Shown: in pieces, positions 1 through 7,678 of the stretch
Layout: every line of letters starts with the position of its first letter
Numbering within the stretch: position 1 is the first letter of the stretch
Origin: an uncultured Verrucomicrobiae bacterium
Lineage (GTDB): Bacteria; Verrucomicrobiota; Verrucomicrobiia; Limisphaerales; J093
Reading direction: 5' to 3'
Assembly (NCBI GenBank): GCA_937946835.1
Contig: CALFAV010000026.1
Span: forward strand, 1-39,227
DNA: 39,227 bases
The notes under the pieces: generated by a model
Told to the model about the DNA's origin: nothing
Databases searched by the model: none
The model's input: only the letters and a program-made list of their open reading frames with translations
Program-made: the position numbers and the translations under genes

Positions 1-771
1 ATCGGCCGCGCCCCCTCCGCCGATGGTCGCACCCACCACCCCGGTTCCGACGAAGTTGACCGACGATCCGCCAATGAGGTTGGGCGCGTCTCCTTCGTTT
101 GGCTCGAAGCGTAGCACGCGACTGTTGTTGGCTCTGATCTCGACGGGTTGGTTGTCCGTGGTGCCGAGGAAGTTGACTCCCGGCGTGGTGCCGGCATTGC
201 CCGTGCGGCTCCACGCATCCGCCGAGCCGGGCGGGCCCGGCGGCCCTTGCGGCCCTTGAAGACCTTGGGGTCCCTGCGGCCCGGCAGGCCCCGTCGCTCC
301 CACAGGTCCTTGGGGTCCTTGAGGCCCGGCCGGCCCGGTGGCTCCCACCGGCCCTTGGGGACCCGCCGGACCCTGGGGTCCTGCCGGCGTCAGGGCGTAC
401 AGCGCATAGGGGGCTGGCCGCACCGCCTGCCGCGGACTCAGCAGCGTGAACGCCGGCCCGCCCGTCCGCACTTCAAGCTGCAGCCAGCGCGCGCTGCCGT
501 TGAAGGCCGCGCCGCCGAAGTCCAGCGGCAGCGCGAACAAACCGTCGCTCACCGTCACCGTCACCGTGGGCGGGGCGTTGTTCGCCACCTTCGTGCCGTC
601 GCTTTCCGCGTCCCAGAGGGTGGGGCGGAACTCGGCCGTGCCGTTGTAGGGCGCGCCGCCGCTGTCCAGCCGGCCCTGGTAGGTGAAGGCCGTGCCCTGG
701 GCGGCGAGTTGACTGGCGCCGGCCACCAGGCTGGTCAGCCCGAGGAGGTAGGAATGGAGTCTGGGTTTCAT
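1..771 (-). CDS. Collagen-like secreted protein, 3' end outside window
   Basis: The reading frame is open from the ATG at 771 to the window edge (257 codons), so the C-terminus is missing. Residues 1 to about 25 form a signal peptide (basic MKPR start, hydrophobic core, cut near AAQ). A short beta-rich head follows, opening with [16 protein letters not shown], a module common in secreted proteins of Verrucomicrobiota and Bacteroidota. Residues 131-184 are 18 uninterrupted Gly-X-Y triplets. After that comes a segment ([17 protein letters not shown], then VLRFEPN) usual in proteins that end in a trimeric tail-fibre or endosialidase-chaperone-like domain. I infer an exported, trimeric, fibrous surface protein; ligand and role are unknown. 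No Shine-Dalgarno is visible. A weak promoter-like pair (TTGACC at 827-822, CCCATA at 804-799 on the minus strand, 17 bp apart) lies upstream. Confidence 0.85.
   Translation of the reverse strand, partial: MKPRLHSYLLGLTSLVAGASQLAAQGTAFTYQGRLDSGGAPYNGTAEFRPTLWDAESDGTKVANNAPPTVTVTVSDGLFALPLDFGGAAFNGSARWLQLEVRTGGPAFTLLSPRQAVRPAPYALYALTPAGPQGPAGPQGPVGATGPAGPQGPQGPVGATGPAGPQGPQGLQGPQGPPGPPGSADAWSRTGNAGTTPGVNFLGTTDNQPVEIRANNSRVLRFEPNEGDAPNLIGGSSVNFVGTGVVGATIGGGGAAD
220..381 (-). repeat. Collagen-type Gly-X-Y tract, 18 triplets
   Basis: Fifty-four codons read as perfect Gly-X-Y triplets rich in Pro, Gln and Ala. A 15-residue unit ([15 protein letters not shown]) occurs twice in tandem, so the tract probably grew by unequal duplication of a 45-bp unit. 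Such tracts form triple helices in bacterial collagens. Confidence 0.9.
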
Positions 772-1135
772 GGGGCGTTTGAGATGTTCAGGGTGTGCTA
801 TGGGTTGGACTATTCCCGATGGGTCAAGGCTCGGACAAGCGATAAAATTTGGCCGGCAAGGCCACGGCGACGACGGCCACCGCATTTCCCACGAGGGGCT
901 GACCGCCGAGCATGTACCTTTTCAGGAGGGTGATTGCGTGGGCGGGTTGTGGGCAAAAGCGGCCGGCCCAGCGTGAGCAGCGGCGGTCGCGGCAGGGGCA
1001 CCGCCGGTGCCCTTTGGACGCCAGCGGCCACCGGGAGGGAAAGTGTGGCTGCCCCATTGGGGCGGTGATCAGCCGAGCCGGGCTGTTTCCCCCGGACCAC
1101 CGGGGAGATCGGGTTCGGGAGCGGCAGGTATCGCC
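772..1135. other. Intergenic gap, no gene seen
   Basis: The gap lies between the collagen-like gene and the end of the multiheme cytochrome, both on the minus strand. Open frames here are Arg/Pro-rich and resemble no protein. It holds two GC hairpins just after the cytochrome gene and a weak promoter-like pair near 799-827. Confidence 0.6.
1051..1105 (-). terminator. Two consecutive GC hairpins after the multiheme cytochrome gene
   Basis: Hairpin one pairs 1090-1095 with 1100-1105 (CCCCGG/CCGGGG, 4-nt loop), about 30 nt beyond the stop codon. Hairpin two pairs 1051-1055 with 1059-1063 (GCCCC/GGGGC, 3-nt loop). There is no U-tract, so intrinsic termination is uncertain; 3' end protection is possible. 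Confidence 0.35.
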
Positions 1136-3307
1136 TCAATGTACCAGCCGGGTGGCCATGGCGTAAATGATCAGGGCCAGGAGCACCAGACCGGTGCCGA
1201 AGAACAGGTAACCCAGGGCCCGGGCGATGCCCTTGCTGCGCTCCCATTCGTCGCGCACGCGGTGGTCGTCGAGCCGGCCCTCGGCCACGAGGCGGTCATA
1301 CCAGCGGCGGCGTTCATGGAGCATCTCGGTCTTCGAGATGCGGCCGGAGAAGATCACGGTGTCCATCGGGAACTTCTCCAGCCGGAAATGGGTGTTGAAG
1401 AAGTGGATGGTGAAAATGAAGCCCGCGGCCAGCAGCGCCTCGTCCGAATGCACGATGAGCGCCACGTTGATGATCCAGCCCGGCAGGAAGCTCGTGAAGA
1501 ACGTGGGGAACCACATGATCAGCCCGGACAGGCCGATGGCGAACACGCCCCAGAACACGGCGAAGTAGTCGAATTTCTCCCAGTACGTCCAGCGGTCGAA
1601 CTGGGGCTTCGGTCCCTTGCCGAAAAACCATTTCTGATGCGCGACAAAGTCGCGCCAGTCCCGGAGCGTGGGCACCATCGAGTCCGGCCCGAACAGGGCC
1701 TGGACCAGCCGGCGGGGTTGCCAGCGGCCGGTCTGCGGGTCGCGCAGTTTGCCCCGGTTCGTCCAAGCCAGGCGCAGCAGGTGGAGCAGGTGAAGGCCGA
1801 AATACAGGAACGTGACCACCGCGCCGAAGCGGTGCAGCCAGCGGGCGGTGGGGGCGCCGCCGATGAAGCCGAACAGGGTCTTGGCCCAGTCGGTGTAGTA
1901 GAACTTGAGCGGCATGCCGGTGATGACCAGCAGCAGGAAGCTGGTGACCACCAGCAGGTGCAGGAAGCGCTCGAAGGGCGAGAAGCGCGTGAACCACTCG
2001 TCGCCCCGCTGGGTCTCGATCTTCGCTTCCCGGAAGGTTTTTGAGTCGTGCAGATAAAGGTACACCGAGCGGCCCAGCCACAGGGCGGTGTGCCCGCCAA
2101 AGAAGGCAAACACCGCGATCAGCAGCCCGGTCATGAACACGAACACGGCGTGCAGTTGGGGGTAGTTTTGCCGGTCGAGCGGGTCGGCGTGGGGCAGGTA
2201 GCCGGCGAAACCAACATTGGCGCGGGGATGACAGGTCTGGCACGTGGCCACGATGTTTTGGGGGGCGAGCCGGGACTCGGCATGGCTGGCGGGCAACACG
2301 TCATGATGCCCGTGACAGTCGTAGCAGGCGGCCACATCCACGGCGCGGTGTGCGCGGCCCAGTTCCATGGCCTTGCCGTGGTAGGTTTCGTGGTAGCGCT
2401 GGAGCCGGTCCTGATGGCAGCGGCCGCAGCGCTGGTCGCTGACCTTTTTGAAGTGGCTGGTGGTGGGCGGCTCGATGTCGTGGGCGGTGTGGCAGTCGGT
2501 GCAGACCGGCCCGGCCGGATCGCCGCGGGCCAGCAACTGGCCGTGCACGCTGCGGGCGTAGATTGCCTCGACCTTCACGTGGCATTGGCCGCAGGTCTTG
2601 CTGATGCGCGCGTGGCTGATGGGCGAGCCTTCATCGAGGCTGCGTTTGATGTTATGGACGCCGTGGCAGTCGTTGCAGGACGGGGCCACGATCAGGCCCA
2701 TTTTTAAGAGCGCGCGGCCGTGGATGCTGTCCAGGAAGTGCGCCGGGGCCTGCGGCTCACGCAGGCGATACTGCTCGACGAGCTGCGGGTTGTTGTGGCA
2801 TTTGGCGCAGGTGCGCGGAAGGTTGAGCTTGAAGACCGGCGAGTCCGGGTGCTTGACCGGGATGATTTCATGCGCGCCGTGGCAGTCCGCGCAACTGGCC
2901 GCAGCCGAGGCGCCGAGCTGATGACTGACGCCGTGAATGCTCTTCGGATACTCGCGGGCGGCCTCTTCATGGCAGTCTCCACACGTGGCGGGTGGCAGGC
3001 CGGGGTCGTGCTCGGGCGTGGCACCCACGTGGCAATCGGTGCAGTTGAGCGCGCCGTGGACCGAGCGGGTGAAAAGATTGGTGTCCACCGCGGCCATGGG
3101 GACCTCCCTGCCGGCCCGGGTCTTGGTGAGCGTGGGGTCGGTGTGACAGTCGAGGCAGTCGGCGTTGGTGAAGGCCGGGGCTGACCTCGCCTCCGTCGTG
3201 GTGGGCGTGTCGGCGGCGCGTGCGGACCCCCAACCTGCGGGACCGAGAAGAGCGGTGCCGGCCAGCAGCCAGGCGTACAACCGGAGCAATGGAGAGCCAG
3301 CGCGCAT
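1136..3307 (-). CDS. CbcL-like fusion: 11-heme periplasmic cytochrome c plus membrane cytochrome b
   Basis: Predicted inner-membrane quinol:cytochrome oxidoreductase, 723 residues. Residues 1-31 are a signal peptide (cut near ARA). Eleven CXXCH motifs follow, at about 51, 89, 109, 139, 167, 211, 239, 269, 294, 328 and 356, many followed by a pattern such as GAH or GVH that can supply distal His ligands. From about 388 there are five or six membrane segments (388-411, 449-471, 492-514, 581-603, 617-640, 697-718) of the HydC/FdnI cytochrome b type, with candidate heme b ligands H450, H492, H506, H509, H620 and H635. This architecture is that of Geobacter CbcL, which oxidises menaquinol and passes electrons toward extracellular acceptors. 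The start lies only 15 bp after the 7-heme cytochrome gene, so the two are probably cotranscribed. Domain reading is firm; the extracellular role is inference. An alternative is a subunit-like partner of a periplasmic reductase. Confidence 0.88.
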   Translation of the reverse strand: MRAGSPLLRLYAWLLAGTALLGPAGWGSARAADTPTTTEARSAPAFTNADCLDCHTDPTLTKTRAGREVPMAAVDTNLFTRSVHGALNCTDCHVGATPEHDPGLPPATCGDCHEEAAREYPKSIHGVSHQLGASAAASCADCHGAHEIIPVKHPDSPVFKLNLPRTCAKCHNNPQLVEQYRLREPQAPAHFLDSIHGRALLKMGLIVAPSCNDCHGVHNIKRSLDEGSPISHARISKTCGQCHVKVEAIYARSVHGQLLARGDPAGPVCTDCHTAHDIEPPTTSHFKKVSDQRCGRCHQDRLQRYHETYHGKAMELGRAHRAVDVAACYDCHGHHDVLPASHAESRLAPQNIVATCQTCHPRANVGFAGYLPHADPLDRQNYPQLHAVFVFMTGLLIAVFAFFGGHTALWLGRSVYLYLHDSKTFREAKIETQRGDEWFTRFSPFERFLHLLVVTSFLLLVITGMPLKFYYTDWAKTLFGFIGGAPTARWLHRFGAVVTFLYFGLHLLHLLRLAWTNRGKLRDPQTGRWQPRRLVQALFGPDSMVPTLRDWRDFVAHQKWFFGKGPKPQFDRWTYWEKFDYFAVFWGVFAIGLSGLIMWFPTFFTSFLPGWIINVALIVHSDEALLAAGFIFTIHFFNTHFRLEKFPMDTVIFSGRISKTEMLHERRRWYDRLVAEGRLDDHRVRDEWERSKGIARALGYLFFGTGLVLLALIIYAMATRLVH

Positions 3308-3322
3308 GGAGGTAGCGGACGG

Positions 3323-4798
3323 TTACGGCCCGCCGCTGTGGCAGTCGTGGCAGGCGAAGGCGGGGTCCCAGTCCTCGACCGGGTGTTTGAATTCCTGTCC
3401 GCCCGGGGTGAGGCGGTTGAGTTCCTCGCCGGCACCCTGGGCCAGGATTTCGTGGCAGGTGTGGCAGTCCTTGAAGCCGATGTTGCGCCGGCCGTCGGTG
3501 GAAGGATGGTTGTCGTCGTGGCAGCGCACGCAGCCGGGCCAGTCCTTGTGACCGATGTGCTCGGGGTAGTCGCGCCAGGTGGCTTTCATCGCGGGGAAGA
3601 AATTGTTGCGATAGATGTCCTGGAGCGCGGCGATGGCGGGATTCACTCGCGGGGTGTCGGGGTAGCGCGCCCGCATACCGGCGGCAATGGCGGCCAGCGC
3701 GGTGGCAACGTTGGTGTAGGGTTGGGTGATGAGATACGTGGCATTGCTCCGTACCGAGGGCAGGGTGCGGTCAATGTGGCCGAAGGCGAGCGCCAGGTCC
3801 ACGGCCTCGTTGGGCTTTTTGTAAATGTGGGCGGGGCGGTTGTGGCAGTCCATGCAGTCCATCACCCGGATTTCGGCCGGGTTGACCGGGGCGGTGAAAT
3901 CCGGTGCGCGGTACTCGACCACCGTGCCGTCGGGGTTGGTCAGGCGCACCCAGGGAATCTTCAGGCGCTTCTCGTCGGTGGCCAGGTACTCGACCTTGTG
4001 ATCTTTGCTGACGTGCCAATGGATGCCCTCGGCCCGGCCCAGGCGCGGGCTGGCTCCGCCCACCTTGAGCAGGAGGCGCACGGAGTATTCGGTGTTGGTC
4101 TCGTCACTCAGAAAATGGGTGTAGGTGCGGACCATGTCGCCGGAGAACTTCTCGGGCCAGTGGCATTGCTCGCAGGTGTCGCGGGCGGGTCGCAGGTTGC
4201 TGATCGGGGTGGGGATGGGGCGGGGAAACTTGTCAAACAACGTGGCATAGACCTGGTACAAGCCGGAGAGCTTGGCCTTCACGTACCACTCCGCGCCGGG
4301 GCCGATGTGGCATTGCACACAGGCCACCCGGGCATGAGGCGAGTGCTGGTAGGTGACCATTTCCGGCTCCATCACGGTGTGGCAGACCTGCCCGCAGAAA
4401 ACCGTGGACTCGGTGAAGTGGTAGCTGTGATAGCTGCCCACCGCCGTGACCACCAAAAACAGTGCGCTGCCGGTGACAAAGTACCCCAGGATCCGCCGGT
4501 CCCGCGGCCGGGACAGGTCAATCACCAGCGGGATGGACTCGCCGTGCACCTTCACCTCGCGCCGGCGCAGCAACACGCCGAGGACCATCAACCCCAGTCC
4601 CAAGAAGGTGAACACCGGCGCCACCAGGTAGGTCAGCACGCCGACGTACGGGTTGGACCCCTTGCCGAAGGCATCCACCAGGAACAATAATCCGGCGGCG
4701 AAAATGCTGGCGGCGATCGTCACCGCGCCGGCGAGGCTGATCCAGTTCCACAGGCGCGGAAAACGCGCACGCAGGCCGGTGGCTCCCTCGTTGTTCAT
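3323..4798 (-). CDS. ImcH-like 7-heme NapC/NirT-type membrane cytochrome c
   Basis: Predicted quinol-oxidising membrane cytochrome, 491 residues. Three hydrophobic segments (about 20-43, 53-77, 103-123) precede a periplasmic multiheme domain. Heme sites are CGQVCH at 135 (a CX3CH spacing followed by TVME, as in this NapC/NrfH subgroup), then CXXCH at 160, 209, 315, 423, 445 and 483, seven in all. Classical NapC has one membrane helix and four hemes, so this is the long form. Three membrane segments plus seven hemes match Geobacter ImcH, needed there for growth with high-potential extracellular acceptors. It is the first gene of a probable two-gene unit with the CbcL-like gene. The ATG at 4798 is chosen because a soluble basic stretch of normal length then leads into the first helix. 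Acceptor and physiological role are inferred. Confidence 0.85.
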   Translation of the reverse strand: MNNEGATGLRARFPRLWNWISLAGAVTIAASIFAAGLLFLVDAFGKGSNPYVGVLTYLVAPVFTFLGLGLMVLGVLLRRREVKVHGESIPLVIDLSRPRDRRILGYFVTGSALFLVVTAVGSYHSYHFTESTVFCGQVCHTVMEPEMVTYQHSPHARVACVQCHIGPGAEWYVKAKLSGLYQVYATLFDKFPRPIPTPISNLRPARDTCEQCHWPEKFSGDMVRTYTHFLSDETNTEYSVRLLLKVGGASPRLGRAEGIHWHVSKDHKVEYLATDEKRLKIPWVRLTNPDGTVVEYRAPDFTAPVNPAEIRVMDCMDCHNRPAHIYKKPNEAVDLALAFGHIDRTLPSVRSNATYLITQPYTNVATALAAIAAGMRARYPDTPRVNPAIAALQDIYRNNFFPAMKATWRDYPEHIGHKDWPGCVRCHDDNHPSTDGRRNIGFKDCHTCHEILAQGAGEELNRLTPGGQEFKHPVEDWDPAFACHDCHSGGP

Positions 4799-4918
4799 GG
4801 CGAAATTCTCGTCGTTGAACCGCTTTGCCCTATCCGCGGGCGGGTAATGCCCTCAAATTGTGGACAGCTTAGATGCCGGCCCGTAACCGGCTTGCCCGAC
4901 ATTGGCCAAGGCTTGTCC

Positions 4919-4969
4919 TTTTTTGTTGCGGACCGAGCCGCCGGTGGTTGGAACGGCGGCAACAAAAAA
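4919..4969. repeat. Perfect 11-bp inverted repeat sharing the terminator U-tract
   Basis: Bases 4919-4929 (TTTTTTGTTGC) are the exact reverse complement of 4959-4969. Inside lies a second pair (GCCGCC 4937-4942, GGCGGC 4955-4960). The right arm contains the A-tract that becomes the U-tract of the neighbouring minus-strand terminator, so read-through RNA could pair its U-tract with a downstream A-tract. Confidence 0.6.
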
Positions 4970-4992
4970 CCGCCCGGGAAATTCCCGGGCGG
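4964..4992 (-). terminator. Intrinsic terminator of the monoheme cytochrome c gene
   Basis: On the minus strand a hairpin of about 10 bp (arms 4983-4992 and 4970-4979, CCGCCCGGGA/TCCCGGGCGG, very short loop) is followed directly by six T. It sits about 58 nt after the stop of the cytochrome c gene. It is the clearest intrinsic terminator in the window and separates that gene from the ImcH-like gene downstream. Confidence 0.9.
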
Positions 4993-5049
4993 CGTCAAAG
5001 GGATTCACTCAGAGCCGGAGGAGAGTCGCTCCGGTTGCAGGCAAACGGC

Positions 5050-5382
5050 TTACTTCTTGGCGAACTTGCGGACGTACGCGACCAATTCCTTGATTTCTTC
5101 GTCGGACAAATCGTCTTTGTAGGCCTTCATCAGGGTCTTATCCCCTTCCTTCTTGCCCTCCTTGGTGATCTTGAAGGCCTCTTCATCGGTGAACTTTTTC
5201 TGGTGTTCCGGATTGGTGTAGTCCAACACCTTGAGCTTCTTGCCCATGGTGGTCTGGCCCTTGCCGTCGGCGCCGTGGCACTTCTGGCAGTGTTTTTCCC
5301 AGTTGGCTTTGACGTCTGCCGCGGCCACGGAGGCCCCGGCCAGGAACGCACAGGTGAGGAACGCAGTCAGGTAGGTTTTCAT
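5050..5382 (-). CDS. Small periplasmic class I cytochrome c
   Basis: Single-heme electron carrier of 110 residues. Residues 1-22 are a signal peptide (MKTYLTAFLTCAFLAGASVAAA). The heme site is CQKCH at 32-36, followed by GADGKG, and M85 in the segment before DLSDEEIKELVAYVR is the likely distal ligand, as in small class I cytochromes. I chose the ATG at 5382; an in-frame ATG two codons upstream (5388) is equally possible and neither has a clear Shine-Dalgarno. The protein is unusually lysine-rich for this arginine/alanine-rich region (21 Lys of 110) and uses many AAG codons, which suggests high expression. It has its own promoter and terminator and lies upstream of the ImcH/CbcL-like genes on the same strand, so it is a plausible soluble acceptor or shuttle for them. 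That link is inference. Confidence 0.9.
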   Translation of the reverse strand: MKTYLTAFLTCAFLAGASVAAADVKANWEKHCQKCHGADGKGQTTMGKKLKVLDYTNPEHQKKFTDEEAFKITKEGKKEGDKTLMKAYKDDLSDEEIKELVAYVRKFAKK

Positions 5383-5399
5383 AAGCATCGTTGCGATTC

Positions 5400-5429
5400 G
5401 AGTTAGGTGGGTTGGACTAAACTTGTCAA
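5400..5429 (-). promoter_or_regulatory. Sigma-70-like promoter for the cytochrome c gene
   Basis: On the minus strand a consensus -35 TTGACA (5429-5424) is followed after 18 bp by TAACTC (5405-5400). Transcription would begin near 5393, only about 10 nt before the chosen ATG, so the leader would be very short and lack a Shine-Dalgarno. Confidence 0.5.
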
Positions 5430-5479
5430 AGGAAAATTCAAGTTCGCGCCCCAAAATCCGCTTGAGGTTTGTTCGACCC

Positions 5480-5501
5480 GGGGAAGGTAGTTGCCTTCCC
5501 C
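5480..5501. promoter_or_regulatory. Perfect 8-bp inverted repeat in a divergent promoter gap
   Basis: GGGGAAGG (5480-5487) and CCTTCCCC (5494-5501) are separated by 6 bp. It lies between the divergent cytochrome c and secreted-protein genes, 24 bp before the latter's ATG. It could be an operator half-site pair or a 5' leader hairpin. Confidence 0.4.
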
Positions 5502-5525
5502 AGTTGTGGACACATCCTCCCCGGC

Positions 5526-6365
5526 ATGAATCGTCGCGGAGCCAACCTGTTGGCCGGGATAATGGCCCTGATCGGCGCGCACGCTCAGGTTTTGTTCGAC
5601 GCCCGCCCGGGTACAGGCCCGACTGACCAGGGATGGAGCTACGCGGCTGCGGTGGGTTGGGCCGCGCAGGATTTCACAGGGTCCGCCTGGCGCCTGATTA
5701 CCACGGCGGCCCCCGGGGAGGCCGCCGGATATGCGCGGCGGCTGGACCCGCCGCTGGATCGCCGGGCCGGGTTCAACGTGCTGCTGCGCTTCCGGCTGCC
5801 GCGCGAGGTCCACGTCCGCGACGACCGGGCCGGGTTTTCGGTGACTGTGCTGGATGCCGACCGCCGGGGCATCGAACTGGGCTTCTGGCGTGATCAGGTT
5901 TTTGCCCAGGCCGACCAGCCGCTTTTCACCCGGGCCGAATCCGCCCCGCACCCTTTTGATGCCGAACCGGTGGAACTGACGCTCAGCGTGCGTGCCGACC
6001 GCTACCACCTTTTTGTGAACCGCACCGTGGTGTTGACCGGACCGCTTCGGGACTACACGGCCTTTACCGGATTCCCGGACGTGTACGAAATCCCCAACTT
6101 CATTTTCCTGGGGGACAACACCACCTCGGCCGCTGTCGAGGTGGAACTGTTCTCCGTGGCCTTGATCCGTCCGCCCCGCGTGGCCTGGGCGGCAGATGGG
6201 CACCTGACCTGGGAGGGGGTACCGGAACAGACCTACACGGTGGAGTTCAGCGCCGACGGCCGGCTCTGGACACCGGCGGGGCAGGTCCGCTCCGACACCG
6301 GCCGGTTTACCTCCCCGGTCGCGCGGGAAGCGGACCTCGGATTCTACCGGGTGGTTCACCCTTGA
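5526..6365 (+). CDS. Secreted beta-sandwich protein with FYRVV-type C-terminal domain
   Basis: Hypothetical exported protein of 279 residues. Residues 1-21 (MNRRGANLLAGIMALIGAHA) are a signal peptide, which is why the ATG at 5526 is preferred to one 57 bp upstream. The middle (about 25-210) alternates short beta strands with aromatic residues (DQGWSYAAAVGW, VTVLDADRRGIELGFW, YHLFVNRTVVLTG) like LamG or concanavalin-type sandwiches. The last 65 residues (LTWEGVPEQTYTVEFSADG, then LGFYRVVHP) match the small Ig-like tail found on many secreted Verrucomicrobiota proteins. No catalytic motif is seen. It may bind carbohydrate or be a surface or matrix protein. It is transcribed alone and converges on metF. 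Confidence 0.75.
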   Translation: MNRRGANLLAGIMALIGAHAQVLFDARPGTGPTDQGWSYAAAVGWAAQDFTGSAWRLITTAAPGEAAGYARRLDPPLDRRAGFNVLLRFRLPREVHVRDDRAGFSVTVLDADRRGIELGFWRDQVFAQADQPLFTRAESAPHPFDAEPVELTLSVRADRYHLFVNRTVVLTGPLRDYTAFTGFPDVYEIPNFIFLGDNTTSAAVEVELFSVALIRPPRVAWAADGHLTWEGVPEQTYTVEFSADGRLWTPAGQVRSDTGRFTSPVAREADLGFYRVVHP

Positions 6366-6401
6366 ACCGGTGGACGTGGTTTGCACCCGAGCACCCGCCA
6401 T

Positions 6402-6442
6402 CGGCGGCGGCAGGCACGCTACCTGGTCGGGTCCCGCCGCCG
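6402..6442. terminator. Possible shared hairpin between convergent genes
   Basis: CGGCGGCGG (6402-6410) and CCGCCGCCG (6434-6442) are a perfect 9-bp pair with a 23-nt loop, between the ends of the secreted-protein gene and metF. There is no U-tract on either strand, so termination is only a suggestion. Confidence 0.3.
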
Positions 6443-6444
6443 GC

Positions 6445-7344
6445 TCAGCCCGCCGACGCCAGCCCCAGATTGCCCAGTATGCGCGTGACCGGGCCGGCCT
6501 TGTTCAGGCTGTAAAAATGCAGGCCGGGCACGCCCTGGCGCAGCAGATCGCTGCATTGGGCGGTGGCGTACTCAATGCCGAACGCCGCCGTCGCGGCGTC
6601 ATCCTCGCCCAGCGCCTCCAGCCGCTCCGCCAGTCGCGGCGGGATCGTGGCTCCGCACAGGGCCACGAAGCGCCGGATCTGCGCCGCGCTCTGGATGGGA
6701 ATGACGCCGGGCACAATTGGCACCCGCACGCCCAAACGTTGCACCAGATAATCCCGCATCTCGTAAAAAAACGCGTTGTCGAAAAAGAGCTGGGTCAGGA
6801 CGAAGTCCGCCCCGCAATCTATCTTGGCCTTGAGTCGCTCCCAGTCCACGTGCCGGCCCTCGCGGCATTCCAGGTGCCCTTCCGGAAAGCCGGCCACGCC
6901 GATGGAAAACCCGCTCAGGTGACGCGCGAGCGTGACCAACTCGTGCGCGTAGCGGAAGCCGCCGTCCACCGGTTGGAACCCGCCGCTGCCCGCCGGCGGA
7001 TCGCCGCGCAGGGCCAGGATGTTGCGGATGCCCCGCGCCCGGGCCTCTTCCAACAGGGCCACAATCTGCGGCCGGGTGGCCCCCACGCAGGTCAGATGCG
7101 CCATGGCCGGAATGCCGTGTTCGTCCTGGATGCGCTGCACCATCTCGAGGGTCTTCTGCCGGGTGCTACCGCCCGCCCCGTACGTGACCGAGCAGTACCC
7201 CGGGCGCAGCCGGGCCAGCTCCGGCAGTGTGCGGGTGTAAAAGGCCGCTTCACCCTCCGGGGTCTTGGGGGTGAAAAACTCGATCGAAATCAGCGGTCGC
7301 CCCTGCGTCTGTGCGGCGGCGTACAAATCGCGGATGAACTGCAT
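6445..7344 (-). CDS. metF: Methylenetetrahydrofolate reductase
   Basis: FAD-dependent enzyme that reduces 5,10-methylene-THF to 5-methyl-THF for methionine synthesis; 299 residues, the usual bacterial length. SIEFFTPKT near the N-terminus carries E22, equivalent to the catalytic Glu28 of E. coli MetF. NILALRGDPP carries D115 (Asp120 equivalent), which acts at the flavin. YGAGGSTR and the late FGIEYA segment are also typical of the family. Gene fit is full length without frameshift. It is flanked by a 334-bp gap upstream and converges with the secreted-protein gene, so it is probably monocistronic. The 5' region folds into two GC hairpins but matches no SAM riboswitch class I can recognise. 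FolC, another folate gene, lies far away at 31777. Confidence 0.96.
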   Translation of the reverse strand: MQFIRDLYAAAQTQGRPLISIEFFTPKTPEGEAAFYTRTLPELARLRPGYCSVTYGAGGSTRQKTLEMVQRIQDEHGIPAMAHLTCVGATRPQIVALLEEARARGIRNILALRGDPPAGSGGFQPVDGGFRYAHELVTLARHLSGFSIGVAGFPEGHLECREGRHVDWERLKAKIDCGADFVLTQLFFDNAFFYEMRDYLVQRLGVRVPIVPGVIPIQSAAQIRRFVALCGATIPPRLAERLEALGEDDAATAAFGIEYATAQCSDLLRQGVPGLHFYSLNKAGPVTRILGNLGLASAG

Positions 7345-7678
7345 GTCCGTCCGAAATTGCCGGGCCGGCGTCGCATTGCAAGCCGGCTTCCCGGAAGACC
7401 CCGGGCATGGGCAAAACCCCGGGGCGGTTCCCCCGGCACGTTGTTGCCCTCAGGCGGGCAGCCGGATTCCGGTTGGGCGGCTGTCTTCGGGCCAGCTCGG
7501 TGAGTCGCCGGCCATCCCGGGCGGGAGAGTTTTTCCCCGGCCGGTCAAAAGGCCCTCACGGCGGTCCACCGGACCGTCAAGGCTGGAGAGGCCGCGGCAG
7601 CCAGGCGGTGACGCCGGCTGCGGGATGTTTCTCAAGGCCGGGGGCGCCGGGAAGCAACCCGCCCCCGGTGCCTCAGGT
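7345..7678. other. metF upstream gap with two leader hairpins
   Basis: No gene seen. On the minus strand, just before metF, hairpin one spans 7394-7360 (CCGG, 3-nt bulge, GCCGGC, 12-nt loop, GCCGGC, CCGG). Hairpin two spans 7424-7399 (CCCCGGG paired with CCCGGGG, 12-nt loop). These could be a leader control element, but no known methionine or SAM riboswitch core is apparent. The sulfatase end hairpin is at 7638-7668. Confidence 0.4.
7638..7668 (-). terminator. GC hairpin just after the sulfatase gene
   Basis: A perfect 9-bp stem (CCGGGGGCG 7638-7646 with CGCCCCCGG 7660-7668) and 13-nt loop begins 10 nt beyond the sulfatase stop codon. No U-tract follows, so it is either a weak terminator or a 3' end stabiliser. 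Confidence 0.45.

Noticed and set aside
7345..7450. SAM riboswitch before metF
   Set aside because: Hairpins exist but no conserved core of a known SAM, SAH or T-box element is recognisable by eye.
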